DNA of 64,000 bases. It comes from Salminus brasiliensis. Its lineage: Eukaryota > Chordata > Actinopteri > Characiformes > Bryconidae. The stretch lies in contig NC_132896.1 in the NCBI RefSeq assembly GCF_030463535.1, positions 24,489,709 through 24,553,708 on the forward strand, written 5' to 3'. Under the pieces are notes generated by a model. The model did no database searches. It was given only the letters and a program-made list of their open reading frames with translations, and was not told the origin of the DNA. A program made the position numbers and the translations under genes. Position 1 is the stretch's first letter; the number at the start of each line of letters is the position of its first letter. Below, piece after piece: positions 12,090 through 24,905 of the stretch.

Positions 12090-15000
12090 CTACCCTGATA
12101 TTATGAGGCTGTTGTAGACCTTGCTGGAACAGTGAAACCATCCTTTAATCCTTAATGCAGGATCCTCCACTTTGGGCTTCTTATTTAGTTATTAATCATA
12201 GGGTGTATTATCTTTTTAATACACTGTTAAAAGTATTTTTATAAATTAAAAAAAGTTTTTTTTATAAAAATATTAAATTTTCCCCCATTTTATTCCCAAT
12301 TTGCTCCAATGCACCAGCCTGCAGATGCCTAAACAGATATAGATATTTGGACCCAGGAGTTGATGAACTACACGTTAACATCAGTCAACATCAATACCCA
12401 TTAACTGTATCAGGTTTGCGATCTGCTAACATGACCAAGCTCCAAGATTCTTCAAGGTATGTGTAGCTTTCAGCCATGAATCAACATTGAACATTGACTG
12501 CCCTGGAGTCTGTAACAATAAAAACAACCAATCTGGAGACTGAAAGAAAAGAGTACACACAACAACAATATAGTAAAAAGACTCTGGTGTACTTGAAAAT
12601 CAAACAAGTAGGATGGTGGAAGGAAAAACACAATTGTGATAGATAGCAAGAAATAAATCATCAGCAAAAACACTAGAAGGAACCATAGTTTAAATACTGT
12701 AAATAATGTCCCCGGAATAGATTCTAGTGACAGGAGACATTACCAGAACAACTGTAAAGTCAACACAGGAACAAGAGGAAACATTAAATAACCACATTTT
12801 AAAATGGGCAATATATGAGCTATTTAATAGCGTCATTAGCCATGTAAAGTACTGTGTAAAAGTTATTTAATTTCCACCCAGAATCACCAGTACAGCTACA
12901 ATTTATTGATTGTCCCTAGAAAAAAAAAATCAAAAAGCAGGAATTTCCAACAACGTATTCAAATATTTCAAGAAAATAGGGCACTGCCAAAATTCATAAC
13001 ACAGCTTTTTATGTTTTAGAGGAGAAAAATAATGAAGCTACAGTTTGTTGTTTGTTGTATACTTGGTACAACCCAATGACTGTAAAAAAAAACATAGATG
13101 TTGTCATTTCATTCCCTTCTGTTGTGCAGAAAAGAAGGCTACCTTCCGCAATGAATAATGTTTTAAACACTGGGCATCTGGGAACAAGGAAAACTAACTG
13201 TTGGAATTAAACACTGGAAATGAAAAGAAAGTTTAGAGGAGAAGAATGAGATGGAAAATGGGCTGTTATGTCATTGAAACATATGAGGATGAGCTAAACA
13301 TCTTACTGCAAAGAGCCAGCAGAGGCGCTAGACCTGTGGTGGCTTCACTTTTGAGAGATGTTACACTGTTTATTCATTCTACAATTTTTGGTACAGTCTG
13401 TAGTGCATTAATCAGTAAAGCACAAATGTAAAGCGTAAACATATGACTGTCTAATAATGCCTAGCGTTTCTGTCCGACCCACCATGATTTCACAAGTTAG
13501 ACCAGATAGTGGGTGAAATCCAGTGTTTATCCTTAGCCTTTTCCTTCAAAACAGAAATACAGTGAGAGATAAAGAATAAAGAAAGAAATGAGAACATTAT
13601 GTTTATGTGAGCCTTAAAATATTCACCTCAAATCCTACAAAAAAAACCTTAAATACAGCTTAAGGTTTCCAGGTGAAACTACAGCTACAGCTGCATTTTC
13701 TTTATACCAGTGTGTGCACCATTACATCCCTACTTCAGAGCCTCAAATTATGGAGGTCTTCAGAAAAAGTTTCACTGTTAGAGGCCAATTGTAAGCCAAC
13801 TGTGTCCTCGTTATGGTAATATCTTTTAATCACTGTTACATTGGAGCTTTCGTAGCTAAATGTTCTTTACGCAAAATCACTTTAAATCAATACATTTTAA
13901 GGATCAGCCTTTTAGAATAAATGTACATTGCATAAAATATTGTCACAGGTGTAATTCAAATCTAATGACTTCTAAAAAGGTTGAATGTTTTTGCAAGGTA
14001 CTTGCTTGCTTTGCATATGCCATACACTCAATGGTGGAACCAGTATTTTACTCCATTTGTGTTTTAGCCAAATTAAACTACTATTCCATATTTAATCACA
14101 TCTCATTCCACTACATTTTCTCTAATACCGTTCCACTGTAGATTTTTTTCCATTGACTTTCACAGAGGTAAACAGGTGCATCTGCTCCTGCTGGCTATAA
14201 AATCAGCTTTGATGGTTTGCGAAATATTGATCACAAAAAAGTTATGGCGCAATTATTATGTTCTACTCTAAACGCATTCACTTTTGCTGTTGACACTTAC
14301 AGTGATTTAAGATACCATAGATACCATACTATCACAGTTCTGTACAACCTGCATGTATCCTTTCGGAGGAACGATTAACATTACAAATCATTTTCAAGGC
14401 GACTTTGAGGTGAACATTACCCTTAATCCTCATGAGAAACTTGTCAGATATGGATAAAGAGTAATATCAGGCATCCATTGAGATTCTGATACTTAAACTT
14501 ATATGTTTACAATGTGTTCTGCTTTGGAAATATCATTTCATTTTCTTGCACCCAGTGTGTTCGTAGTGATAAAAGCCTGAAGACACTTATTTCCCAGGGT
14601 AAACAACAAAAAAACAAATACCATCAACAGTCCCAGCACCCTTCCCATTGATGCATTTTTCTTAGTTGTTTCTCCACCTTATGTCAGGCTACCAATAAAA
14701 TATTGAATTTTTATTATACATTAAATAAATAAATCCTTTGGATATAATGCATATAAAATAAACACATAGAATAATACAAATATGACATGTTGTGTTGGTC
14801 TTAAGAAGAAGCCTAAAAAACTGCATTTGTAATGCTCATTCTGGGAGAAGCGTGAGAGAAACACCGCTTAGGCTAGATTGTATATGTGGCACTTATCCTA
14901 ATGACTGTCTGGGCCATTTGGCTCGAAATGGCACGAGCCCATGTAGTGTTTTATATTGTTGTTAATGGGCAGGGAAGCTGAATGGCTGCTTTGCTCCTCT

Positions 15001-17284
15001 TCTGAAGTAAGCACATTACACTGATGGAGGAGAGATGACAGTAAGTCTGCAAAACGTTGGTCTCTAAAGCCAGTCTAACAAGCTCATTATCCCATAAAGA
15101 GAGCCGCAGTCTTTCATTTGCAGCTCGGGGAGCCTGTAGTTCTCGCCGTGATGGCAGCGGTGTAGGATTCAGAGAGGGAGCTGTCATATTTCTTCTTTTA
15201 CCCTCCCCAAAAAATCTCATCTGCATTTGCCACTGTATCTGTTCTCAACTGTGAATGTTGGAGGAGATTGTTTTTGCCAAAAGCGCAATATGTGGCTTTC
15301 AATAAAGTAGGTGTATTCAGCGCTTAGCCCAGCCACAGTAATTGTGTGCACTAAATCCAAAACTGAAGTTTTGAATTTTGCCTCTGATTGCTGGAAAGAG
15401 AGTGGGTCATTTCTATCTTGGTATATGCAATATTGTAAAGCAGTCAGAGACCAACCTCATTTATTTAATGTAGTCAAAATGTTAAAACGACCATTAAGTA
15501 CAAGCTATCAGTTCTTCAGAAGATGTTTCTGAGTAGATCAAATATAAAGTAATCCACAAGTATAAGGATTAAGCAGAAATGGGAGATGGCTCCCTTGCAA
15601 GACCAGGTGAGCCCATATAAACGAGGTTTCTTCTTACAAATCCATTTGAATGTTTACATTGTTCTTTGCCTGGTTCCTTTTTATGAAGAACATCTTGTTC
15701 ATGGTTTATGAGAAGACGGCTTAACACTGTGGGTCTGAAAGGATGTAGAGCTGATCAAGAAACCCCTCACTAAGAAAAGCAAACAGCACAAGCTCTTGGT
15801 GTTCTCAGAACAACTGACCACACAAGTCCGGACCTCAGCATCGTTGAATGTGTAAATAGTAAGACATTTGACATATTTAGTTGGTAAGGATTCAGTATAA
15901 TATCTTATATAATTTCATATGTTTTCTGCTGGTTCCTGGTGCTATAAAAATGGGCATGTTGACCGGAAATTAAAGAAATGATATGTGATTTCTGAGTTTT
16001 GCACAGCATTGTAGTTGGTGTAATCACATTGGAAATCACTGCATATTGAAGCAAAATTAGCCTTAATGTAATTTTCTGCATTATACTATACTATACTCTA
16101 CAGAAGTTATACTGCCCTGTTTTAGAAAGTGGCCTGTGTTCTAAGGTAAGTACTGTAAGTACATGTACTGTACCTTTGGTTGGCCCTCCTATTTTAGGCT
16201 AAAGTGCTGTTTTTGGCCAATTGCTGTTCTCTTGCAGCAAATCATGCATCCCTATCTTCACTGTTTCGCCTAAGGGAGCTGTACCACCGCTGTTTCTTGG
16301 AGATAAAAGGATAAATGAGAATGTATTTTCTCTCGCCTTTCACTGCTAGCTGAATGAGAGCGTAATGCCAAATGAATTTGATAAATCTGATATTAAACAA
16401 ATTGCCAGGCTGTGTCCGTAGACGAGAAAGAGCCTCGGGGAAGAGTGATGGACGTCAGACGCATATGGTCCACATACAACAAAGTGTTTAATGGTGCTGT
16501 GATACTCTTTTTAGCTCTAGCGCCAAGGTGTTGGCGGAGAAAGCCAAAAAGAAATCAAGCAGATTGTGAATAGGAGAGGGCTTGAATGTAAACAGTGTCC
16601 CAGCTGTTCGAGTCGAGGGCCCATCAAGTAAGTTGTCGTAGCAACCATGTCTGACTTTTTGAAAAGGTCTTTTAAGCATTTTTTTAAATACCGCCATACT
16701 TTATGATTGGCGCCAAACATTGGTTACGTCATCAGACTTTATGTAATCGTACAAGTTCATAGCTGAATTGTGAATGAGACTGGTTGCTTTTTTCTTCCTG
16801 TAGGTTAGAATTAAGTTATGCATATGGGCAGTAAGACGCACGCTTGCATTTATTAAAACCTCATTTCCTCAGCTCTCCATCCTATCTGCGTTGAAAAAAA
16901 TTGAATTAAGGGGTGAAAAAAAGAGGCAAATCTACTTTAACATCAACAGGAGGGTGGAGGGCCTGAATGAGCATTTAGAATACATTAGGGATAGTGATGT
17001 GGTGGTTATTCTCAGCTGTTAATTGCTTTCTTGGCTTGCTGGTTGTTAAATGGCTTTTTATTTTGGCACCTTGTTTAAGCTGTGAAAGCGTCTGGAAGAG
17101 TTGAGTCATCTAGAGGCAAGAGAACAGTTTAGCATGCCAGGCGCTGTTGGAGTTGTGGAAGAACTGACAGATATGGTTCACTTTTGTATACAAAAATGGA
17201 AACTCAAAGCCACAATGAGGGATTTGTGAATAACTAACTGATACCCCAGGATCCACATTTATTTCTTTAAAAAAACATTTGAAC
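12090..17284. other. Long intergenic stretch without recognisable genes
   Basis: Short reading frames only. Positions 12240-12330 look like a common teleost repeat end ('ttcccccattttattcccaattt'). Positions 14930-15310, 16180-16480 and 16930-17150 are free of known repeats and have balanced composition, so they are candidate conserved non-coding DNA. A short run of a 'tactatac' type lies near 16082-16096. I find no exon with convincing splice sites. Confidence 0.4.
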
Positions 17285-17420
17285 CATTATTAAAACCACC
17301 TTCTTAATATAGCGTGTCCCCCTTGTGACGCTGAAACAGCTCAAACTCATTGAGGCATGGACTCCACAAGATCTCTGAAGGTGCCCTGTGGTATCTGGCA
17401 TCAAGACGATAGCAGCAGAA
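17285..17420 (-). mobile_element. Terminal fragment of a Tc1-like element
   Basis: The text 'ttgaggcatggactccacaagatctctgaaggtgccctgtggtatctggcat' corresponds, in reverse orientation, to the C-terminal coding end of a common fish Tc1 family (by recall). It is cut off abruptly near 17420. Confidence 0.6.
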
Positions 17421-17715
17421 TTTTTAAGTCATATCAGAATATTATGACTACCTCTGGTTTGGAATGAACTTGACCCAGGATGTCACAAATGGCATATATA
17501 AGTGAGCACATCAGTCAGTTTTAGCAGAGTGCAAAACAATGCAGGCAAAGCACCCAATTTGACTGATATCCAAAAGGACATGATAATGGGGTACCGTAGT
17601 AAAAGTGTACCAAGAATGGAGTGGTACAGAGAAGTTGATGCTAACACTTTCCGTCACCTGATATAGTTCAGTATATGCTGATAACATAAAAAAACAAAGC
17701 ACACCCTCTGTGATC

Positions 17716-18064
17716 CTATGGTTTTATGTATCAGGACAAAGTAAAAACTCCTTTAGAAGGTCTTTAGGGAGTCTTAAAATGAGGGGAAAACAATCCTAGA
17801 TGCAACAACACATGACAAATTACACAGCATCATTGTTTATTTAACAAAAACTAGACCAAAATGCTGCAAGTTGTTGCTGCTAAAGGTGGTTCTACAAGCT
17901 ATCCATTCAAAGCGTGCCATGTTCACACAGGGCTTTTCCATTTTTGTTAATTCAACAATGACATGGTGGAGTATAGTTGTGTGTTGTTCATATAAGGTTG
18001 TATTCACCTAATTGTAAGACCTTCTAATAGTCAGATCTTTTTGTCCTGATACTTAAAACCATAG
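17716..18064. mobile_element. Small terminal-inverted-repeat element
   Basis: The first 25 bases (17716-17740) and the last 25 (18040-18064) are inverted repeats with one mismatch. The interior, around 17860-17905, reads VVAAKGGSTSY in one frame, like the C terminus of a Tc1-type transposase, so this is a deletion derivative of about 349 bp. Confidence 0.7.
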
Positions 18065-18240
18065 AATTCAAAGACAAAAGGCTTTCTACCAGAGGATTTG
18101 ATTGCATTCAGTGACAAGAGCATTAGCGAGGTCCCAGAGGTATTAGATGGAGAACACAGTTCCACTGCTCCACTGCTCAATGCTGGGGTTCTTATACCCC
18201 TCAAGCTTACACCTACCACTGTTCATGATTATATGCTCCA
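18065..18240. repeat. Non-autonomous transposon fragment
   Basis: The phrases 'tgcattcagtgacaagagcattagcgaggtc' and 'ccactgctcaatgctggggttcttatacccctc' resemble a widespread otophysan DNA-transposon fragment (by recall). A further piece that may belong to it is at 19085-19145. A (GT)n run follows at 18280-18301. Confidence 0.45.
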
Positions 18241-18301
18241 ATTCTATTGGAAATACGTCTCTACAAAGACTAGACAAGATGTGTGTGTGTGTGTGTGTGT
18301 G

Positions 18302-21300
18302 CAGTAGTCTTAAGTACTCATAGTTTACTACATTTGGCAATATAAATAATATTATTAGTATTAAAGTGCTAGTTGTCTTGTGTTTATGGTAGGTAATAAA
18401 CATACTGAAGTTAGTCTGTCCAATCTCTGTAAACATTCTCTTCTACAGAAACTTCCATCTACCGCTGACCTTTCACGCTGCTGCCTAACCCAGTGAGACT
18501 ACATGATATGGCAGACCACTCCGACAGCTTTAGGAGAGAAGGCCCAGAGAGGCTGCATGCAGCAACTTTGCTTGTCATCACGCTGCCCACTGCCCTTCCT
18601 GTCTACTGGTCCATCTCAGCGGGAGACATCAGGGCCCATCAGTGTGTGACGAGGTGTTAACTCTGCCCTGTACACAAGCAGAGGAAATGGAATGACTGTA
18701 ATGGTGCCATTTGGGTACAAAACATTTAAGTGTACAAAATATCACCTACATCATCCTTGCTTTATGAACTATGGGATAATGGGCACCGGTAACCGGTTTA
18801 TGAATACCCTGTGTTTACACCCTGAGTCTCTTGGATCATATTCAAATTCTAACATCACTACACGGACAATGTATATGGGCCTTTATGACAATGTATATAG
18901 GCATTACATCCATATATACTTGTCTCATCTCATCTGAAAGCCACAGATTTTGATTACTGTTCTTTTCAACCACAGAAATGATGCAATGCAACTGACCCGT
19001 GAATTTTATTGTTATTCATTTTTCCTGTACAACATTGACAGTTTCTGCCACAGAACAAAAATCTATACATTTTTGGTTTTGATGCAGGGTTGCCAAAATG
19101 GCAATTGGCTTTCCATTTCATCCCAAAGGTCTTCAGGTGTTTTTAAGTCTGAGTCTGAATTGGAGAGAGATTCGGGTAGTGTGTTAGGGATGGGGTCCCA
19201 ATTTTTGGCTTTTTGAGACCAGTCAGAGCATATCAACCATTTGATTTTTTTTACCCAACTCTGAGTGTCATCTAGTGGTGTATACAGGTCAGCAACCTGA
19301 TCTGCATGGATCCCATCAAATAACCAAATTGAGCAAAAAAACTGTATTTTTAGGTTCGTCCTTGAATGGTGTAGCAGCTATGTTCTGGCACTAGTACAAA
19401 ACTGCCTCGACCAATAGGTGCTGTGGCATGCTGGCTTTGATAAAGCATGCATGTGACCGACTGCGAGAACTGTGAGTCATATTTGTGTAAAATCCAGAAA
19501 TCTTACTGCGTCAGTCTAAATGTTTCTTCACTTTTAATACAATGTTCTGTATCTCAACGCTTGTCCAGAAATGCATGTGTAAACCGTGTCCTACAGGGGT
19601 TGCCCAAAGCATGAATTCTCTACTGTGGGGGAAGCTCAGGAGCAAAAAATGCCAAATCTTACATAATTCAGCTTGAACTGGTTTGCCATTTTAACAGACT
19701 GGTATTGTGTTTTCACTACATAAGCTATTTGTGAACTGGGACATTGGCAATGCTGTGACAGAATAAGCTGCCAAATGCTCAATAGTTTCTCAGGTTAAAA
19801 TCATGTGGTTTAGAATATTTCAGAGACTATCATAAATAATTGAAAGTCAGCCTAAACTTTAGTTCATGTCCTTGGTCATATGAGGCATAATCTATTGAGT
19901 TATGTCATTTCTTTCAATTTTTATGTCAACATTCTTTCTCTGTAAGCTTTAGTTAAAGTGTAGTGACTTTTACCCAGCCAACAACGTTTGGCTATGTTAC
20001 CATGTATAAGGGGTTGGGGAATTTTATAATAAGCGATTATATCATAGCATGTTTCACAAGGACAAATACGTTGTTAGTGCCACTGGAGTTGCATAACCAC
20101 AACCTGCACATGTTACACTCACACTGACCATCTTGTGTGAACCAGCCTAAATAAGAAAAGTGAGTGATAGTCTTTGGAGTTGCAAATGGGGCCTTTCAAA
20201 AGCGAATGAAAAACCTTGACATTCAAAGACAGCTTTGTGCATGAAACCCTTATTAAAAAGCAAAGCGTGCATGCAAGAAAGGCCACAATGGAAAACAGCA
20301 CACTTTCTGTGTGGCAACGTCAATGCTGAAAAATGACTCCGGCTTGTTATGATGAATGCATTAATTCGGAATTAATAGGCAAATTCTTATTCCATTCACA
20401 AAACGTCTTCAATAGACGTTTCTTCTTAGTGACCCCCCCCCCCCCAACCCATCTCGAATCCAGAGAGAGGGGAGAGTACGTCAGCAATTAGCTTTAATCT
20501 GTGGCCCCCACAAGGTGCAGATCAAAGGTAAAGACACAGAAGAGAACGAGAGGATGACAGGGAGAGTGGGCCGGTCGGGGGTCAGAGAGAAAGAGAGAGA
20601 GAGACAGAGGCTGAAAGGCAAATGAAGAATACGAGAACGAGAAGTAGAAAAACAAGTGATTCGAGGATGTCAGCAATCAAGAAATGACTCAGAATGACTG
20701 CAGCACTGTAGAAACCAATCCAGCTAATGCGTTGACGCTCAAGAGTTGTTTCTGAAGTTGCAAATATAAAATCAGTTCACATAATTGCCTTCCATCCGCA
20801 ACACCTGATCTGGCGCATTAATAAGCTCGGCCTATTTTAAGAGCATATTGATGAAGCTTTTATATTCAGCCAGCATATCCCGGTTATGACGCTAGCCATT
20901 TTAATATGCATTTCGAATTCACCAGCCCAAACATCTTTCAGACAGATGTTCTCTTCATTTATCCTATTACTAAAAAGAGCTAAATATAGTGCTCAGCATT
21001 GCCTCACCAAACCAAATTGTTTCGAACATGGATTAACTGTGCAGCTTTATGAGAATGGCCTGCACTGTTTGCCTCTGTTGTTAATTAAACATAAAACACA
21101 ATATTGTTAGTAAATCCTAATGCACACATACTTAGTGTTAATTCATAACATAACAAAAATATGTAAAGAATACCTGCCACCATACAGAGTCAGTAATTGT
21201 AAATGCTTTTAGCTTGTAAATGCTTTTTGAGACCAGTTCTTGTAGTTCTGGGATATCTGTGGATTGTCTTGCATGCACAGCCTATCTATTGTCTATGATG

Positions 21301-22230
21301 TCTTAAAGTGGTTCTTAAGTATTTTTGGATAATATTTACTGTTTTGAAGCCATCTTGTTTTCAGTTTCAACAGATGGAGTTTATCCCTCCCTCCACCCAT
21401 GCAATATTGCCAATGGCACTAGCGGCAACTACGTGATAGATAGATTCACCCTATCTCCTAACATACCTTTGCTGATTGCAGCCAAAGAGTTATATTTTGA
21501 CCTAATAAGTCTTAGCAGTGTAAAGACATGTTCTAATTAAGATATTCTCAGAGACACAATTAAGTCCTGTTTGCGACTTTAACATTTTTCTTCGGTTTTC
21601 TGAAATTCACCTCTGGAGAAACAACCTTTGAGTTTTCTCACTTTGATCAAAATATGTCTCTCAGAAGGCTTAACCCTTTGTGGTCAGACTGATCTCCCCT
21701 TTTAGCGTAATGTTAAAATGTTAACACCAGAACACCTGTAAAAATGTTGACACCAGAAAACTGGAAGACCTCATTATTTTCTTTTACAACTCTACAAGAA
21801 ATATTTCTTCTGTCTAACACATTAAAACGATACCTCATGCTTTTCTTACGTGTCTCCAGAACCTTCGAAAGCAACTGTTCTCATGCTGAGATCTGCTTTA
21901 CTTCCCTGTAGACAAAGAAAAGAGAAGAACCTCTTTTTAGGTGCAGCACTTGTTTACGATGTTCTGTATGTTCTGTCATACTTCAAACATTGCAGTGCAA
22001 CACACTCTTGACTCAGCTAAACTTTCACCTAGGTTCTCGGTAGTCATATTGATTTGCTGGTCTTACTAGCATACAAGCAGTGCTCTCCTAGAGTTTTCTT
22101 GTGCTTTCTGATCTTCCCGACTTCCACAGTTCCCCTGAACTGCCATTTCTCAACATTCTGTACTGTAGAAATCAGAAGCTTAAGGCCAGAATTCACAACT
22201 GGACGAACACGAACAAACACATACAAACAC
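18302..22230. other. Intergenic sequence
   Basis: No gene is recognised. It contains a run of ten C at about 20432-20444, a (GA)n patch at 20585-20607 and apparently repeat-free blocks at 20320-20900. Reading frames are short and unsupported. Confidence 0.4.
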
Positions 22231-22308
22231 AAATCTCAGTGGTGCTTTCCAGCTGGCTGATGATGTCAGTGCTGCCGTCAAACACTCAGGGCCCAGAGAG
22301 TGATTCCT
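22231..22308 (+). repeat. Dispersed direct repeat, copy 1
   Basis: About 75 bp from 'aaatctcagtggtgctttcc' to 'gagagtgattcc' is repeated in the same orientation at 24724-24798 with few differences. The flanks differ, so it is a dispersed unit and not a tandem duplication. Confidence 0.75.
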
Positions 22309-22605
22309 AACCCTGCTCTAGCTCTATTAGTGGTCAGTTTCAGTCTATAAAACTTGGCTCTGATATAGTTGGGTGATGGACTACTCTTGATGTTAATGCG
22401 TTTAAAACCCCAACAGTATCTGACCAGCTTCACACACACTACCATGTCAGTGTGATGTGCTGAGAATGGTTCAATAATCAATTATATTTGGTCAATAACA
22501 GTAGTGTGACCAGAAACTGACCAAAGATGAAGAGCATAGTGGAAGATAAATGTAGGATAACAGATGGACTACAGTCCTTAGTGCACCAATACGGTTTAGT
22601 AAAGT
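22309..22605. repeat. Non-autonomous transposon fragment
   Basis: The run 'cacacactaccatgtcagtgtgatgtgctgagaatg' and, later, 'acagatggactacagtcc' match a common otophysan non-autonomous element (recall only). No autonomous coding is present. Confidence 0.5.
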
Positions 22606-23208
22606 GAGAACAGAAATTCCTAACTGAAGAAGAAGGTGGTTTCTTTGTTTTTGATTAAATAAAAAAAAATCTGTTTAGCTCCCCCATTATTAAAGCTCTG
22701 CAGTAAAAGCCATTCTAAAGTGGAGTGTGTGGCTGTTTTCCCCAGGAAAGCCGATCATGCTCTCCTTCTCCTGCCCCCCTGCTAGGTTAATAGCATGCTG
22801 AACTATAATGACCTTGTGTATGTTGTGCAAAGTAGCACCATCAGCCAAAGCAAATAGCCCAGGCCTGGATAATTAGTCTAAAATACTATGCTTTCCCAGA
22901 TTTGCAGGCCCCTGCCATGATTTAATAGAATCTCGCTGCAAATGGCTGTATTAGCATGACATGGCCACAAGCTCTGTTGCTCCACACTGGCAAGCAACAT
23001 AATTTAGTCAGCAAACACAGCAGTGCGTCATGCTGCACAAGCGAGCTCGCCAGTGTGTGGAGCCAATATTGCGTGCAAGTTCGGCGGGAACATGAGTAGG
23101 CCTATTTAAATAAGTGAGCTAGTCGTGTATGTGTGAGTCTGTCCCCATATGAATCATTCTGAATGCATATGCATACTTACTATGTCAAGTGTCTTCAAGA
23201 GTTCAGTA

Positions 23209-23210
<2 letters not shown>
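22606..23210. other. Repeat-free block, candidate conserved non-coding element
   Basis: Positions 22680-23095 carry no recognisable repeat or reading frame, and they contain many TAAT/ATTA and CAGC words. This is the texture expected of a developmental enhancer. Conservation cannot be judged here. Confidence 0.3.

Positions 23211-23246
<36 letters not shown>
23211..23246. repeat. (GT)18 microsatellite
   Basis: Uninterrupted dinucleotide run. Confidence 0.97.
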
Positions 23247-23249
<3 letters not shown>

Positions 23250-23906
23250 TGTATTGTTTAGGGGTGGGTATGTCTTATGATTTCATTCAATTTCAAGTCA
23301 GGTTGTCAAGATGCAATTCTAACTTTTTAAAATTATTTTTATTTATTTATTTGTTTATTTTGCCTTAGATGAACAAAGCTTAGATGAATTTAAATATAGC
23401 CTACTGATGGTGTGATATGTCTTCATGGCCTTTGTCTTTATGTTGAAATCTGTTAGATTTAATGCATTTTTTACCTTTCATCCACTGCCATAAATACAAA
23501 GCATTGACAAAGCTATACAAAGCTATGAGCTCCCTCTTGTGGGCAGCTATGAATGTGCATTTTGTTGACAAGCTGAGAGATACAGAACCGGCATCTGAAG
23601 TAAGAGGAGAAAATGGACTTAGACGGTAGAATAATAGTACAGAATTTTACATAAATATGACTCGGGTTATGCAGTGTTACGCTACACCAACCTATTACAA
23701 GTACCATGAACATAATTCTGAAGCTGTTATTTTAAGGTAAAATTGCAACAATATGATGCTTTATCACTGTTCTATTACCAGCACGTATTGCAATGTACAA
23801 GCATATATTGGGGATATGTTAGTACTACTGTAATGTAGAGTGAGTGTCCTCATTTTTAGTTTTAGGGTTTCTCATGCGGCATGTTTCATAGCCACTGCTT
23901 TTGTGG

Positions 23907-24055
23907 AATGGCTTGGTTATGCAGCTCTCGTGAAGCTGATGCGCCTGGTGCTTGTGAGGCTCTTAGGTAAGTTAATGCTTAGGCTAATGTCTTACCTATT
24001 AGCTTCACAAACACCCAACGCGCCAGTTTTACCAGAGCTTAATAACCAAGCCATT
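23907..24055. repeat. 149 bp imperfect fold-back (inverted repeat)
   Basis: Two 65-base arms, 23907-23971 and 23991-24055, are reverse complements at 51 of 65 positions with no gaps, around a 19-base loop. Several of the mismatches would be G-U pairs in RNA. The arms begin AATGGCTTGGTTAT. It could be a small fold-back transposon or the stem of a small-RNA precursor. A reading frame through it (23840-24097) is a by-product of the palindrome. Confidence 0.85.
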
Positions 24056-24476
24056 TCCCTGGGTAAGGACGTTCTGGTGTCCTTCACAAAACGATAAGAG
24101 CAGATGTATGCATGTTTGGGTGGGTGATTTAAATCTAGCTAGCTAAACAGCTCTAAATAGTGTAAATTAGCCTGTTGGCATATTAGATAGCACAGTGAGG
24201 TACTTTATGATCAGTGTCCACAGCAGTAGCCTACTTTTTTGTTACATTTGTTATAAAATGACCAGAAATTCTTCACAAAAGCGGAAGAAACAAATTCTTG
24301 AAAGTGGGCGCTGCAAAATAAGGTGGCTAGGTGTTGTTGACCTGTGTAAGAGCGAGAGTGTGACTGGATAAAGGGTGTAATAAGCTCAGAGTGTTTGATA
24401 AAGGGTGTGCGGGCACCAGGCCAAAGATCTCTACTATCCTTAAACTATACTTTTATATACTTTTACAATTACTAAT

Positions 24477-24480
<4 letters not shown>

Positions 24481-24511
<31 letters not shown>
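24481..24511. repeat. (TG)n microsatellite
   Basis: Uninterrupted dinucleotide run of about 31 bases. Confidence 0.97.
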
Positions 24512-24512
<1 letters not shown>

Positions 24513-24723
24513 CATTTGGGAGTTATGGTTTAAGCATACTTGACCAAGTGTTTTTATGTGTCTGTATGTATTAATACACTTTCGCATATGTGTCTTTGCG
24601 AGGGCCACAAGTATAGTAATATATATATATTTATATGCATGTGTGTGTGTTTGGGTATGTATGTGAATGTACAGAATAGGGGGCATCGGGGGGATAGAAG
24701 CCCATTAAGAAAATGGACGAAGA

Positions 24724-24798
24724 AAATCTCGGTGGTGCTTTCCAGCTGGCTGACGTCAGTGCTGCCGTCACAAACACAGGGCCCAGAGAGTGATTCCC
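24724..24798 (+). repeat. Dispersed direct repeat, copy 2
   Basis: This is the partner of 22231-22308. It is 'aaatctcggtggtgctttcc' onward to 'gagagtgattcc', differing mainly by a three-base indel and a few substitutions. Confidence 0.75.
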
Positions 24799-24874
24799 AT
24801 GAGACCTTGGAAAAGGGGGAAAGGTCTAATAATTACCCTGCATCATCTAACTGCAGCTCCTCATCTGTCTCTGC

Positions 24875-24902
<28 letters not shown>
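24875..24902. repeat. (CT)n microsatellite
   Basis: Uninterrupted CT run. Flanking DNA to about 25320 is rich in CA/TG and GA stretches. Confidence 0.95.

Positions 24903-24905
<3 letters not shown>

Noticed and set aside
23840..24097. 85-codon frame with hydrophobic stretches
   Set aside because: It is explained by the imperfect palindrome at 23907-24055.
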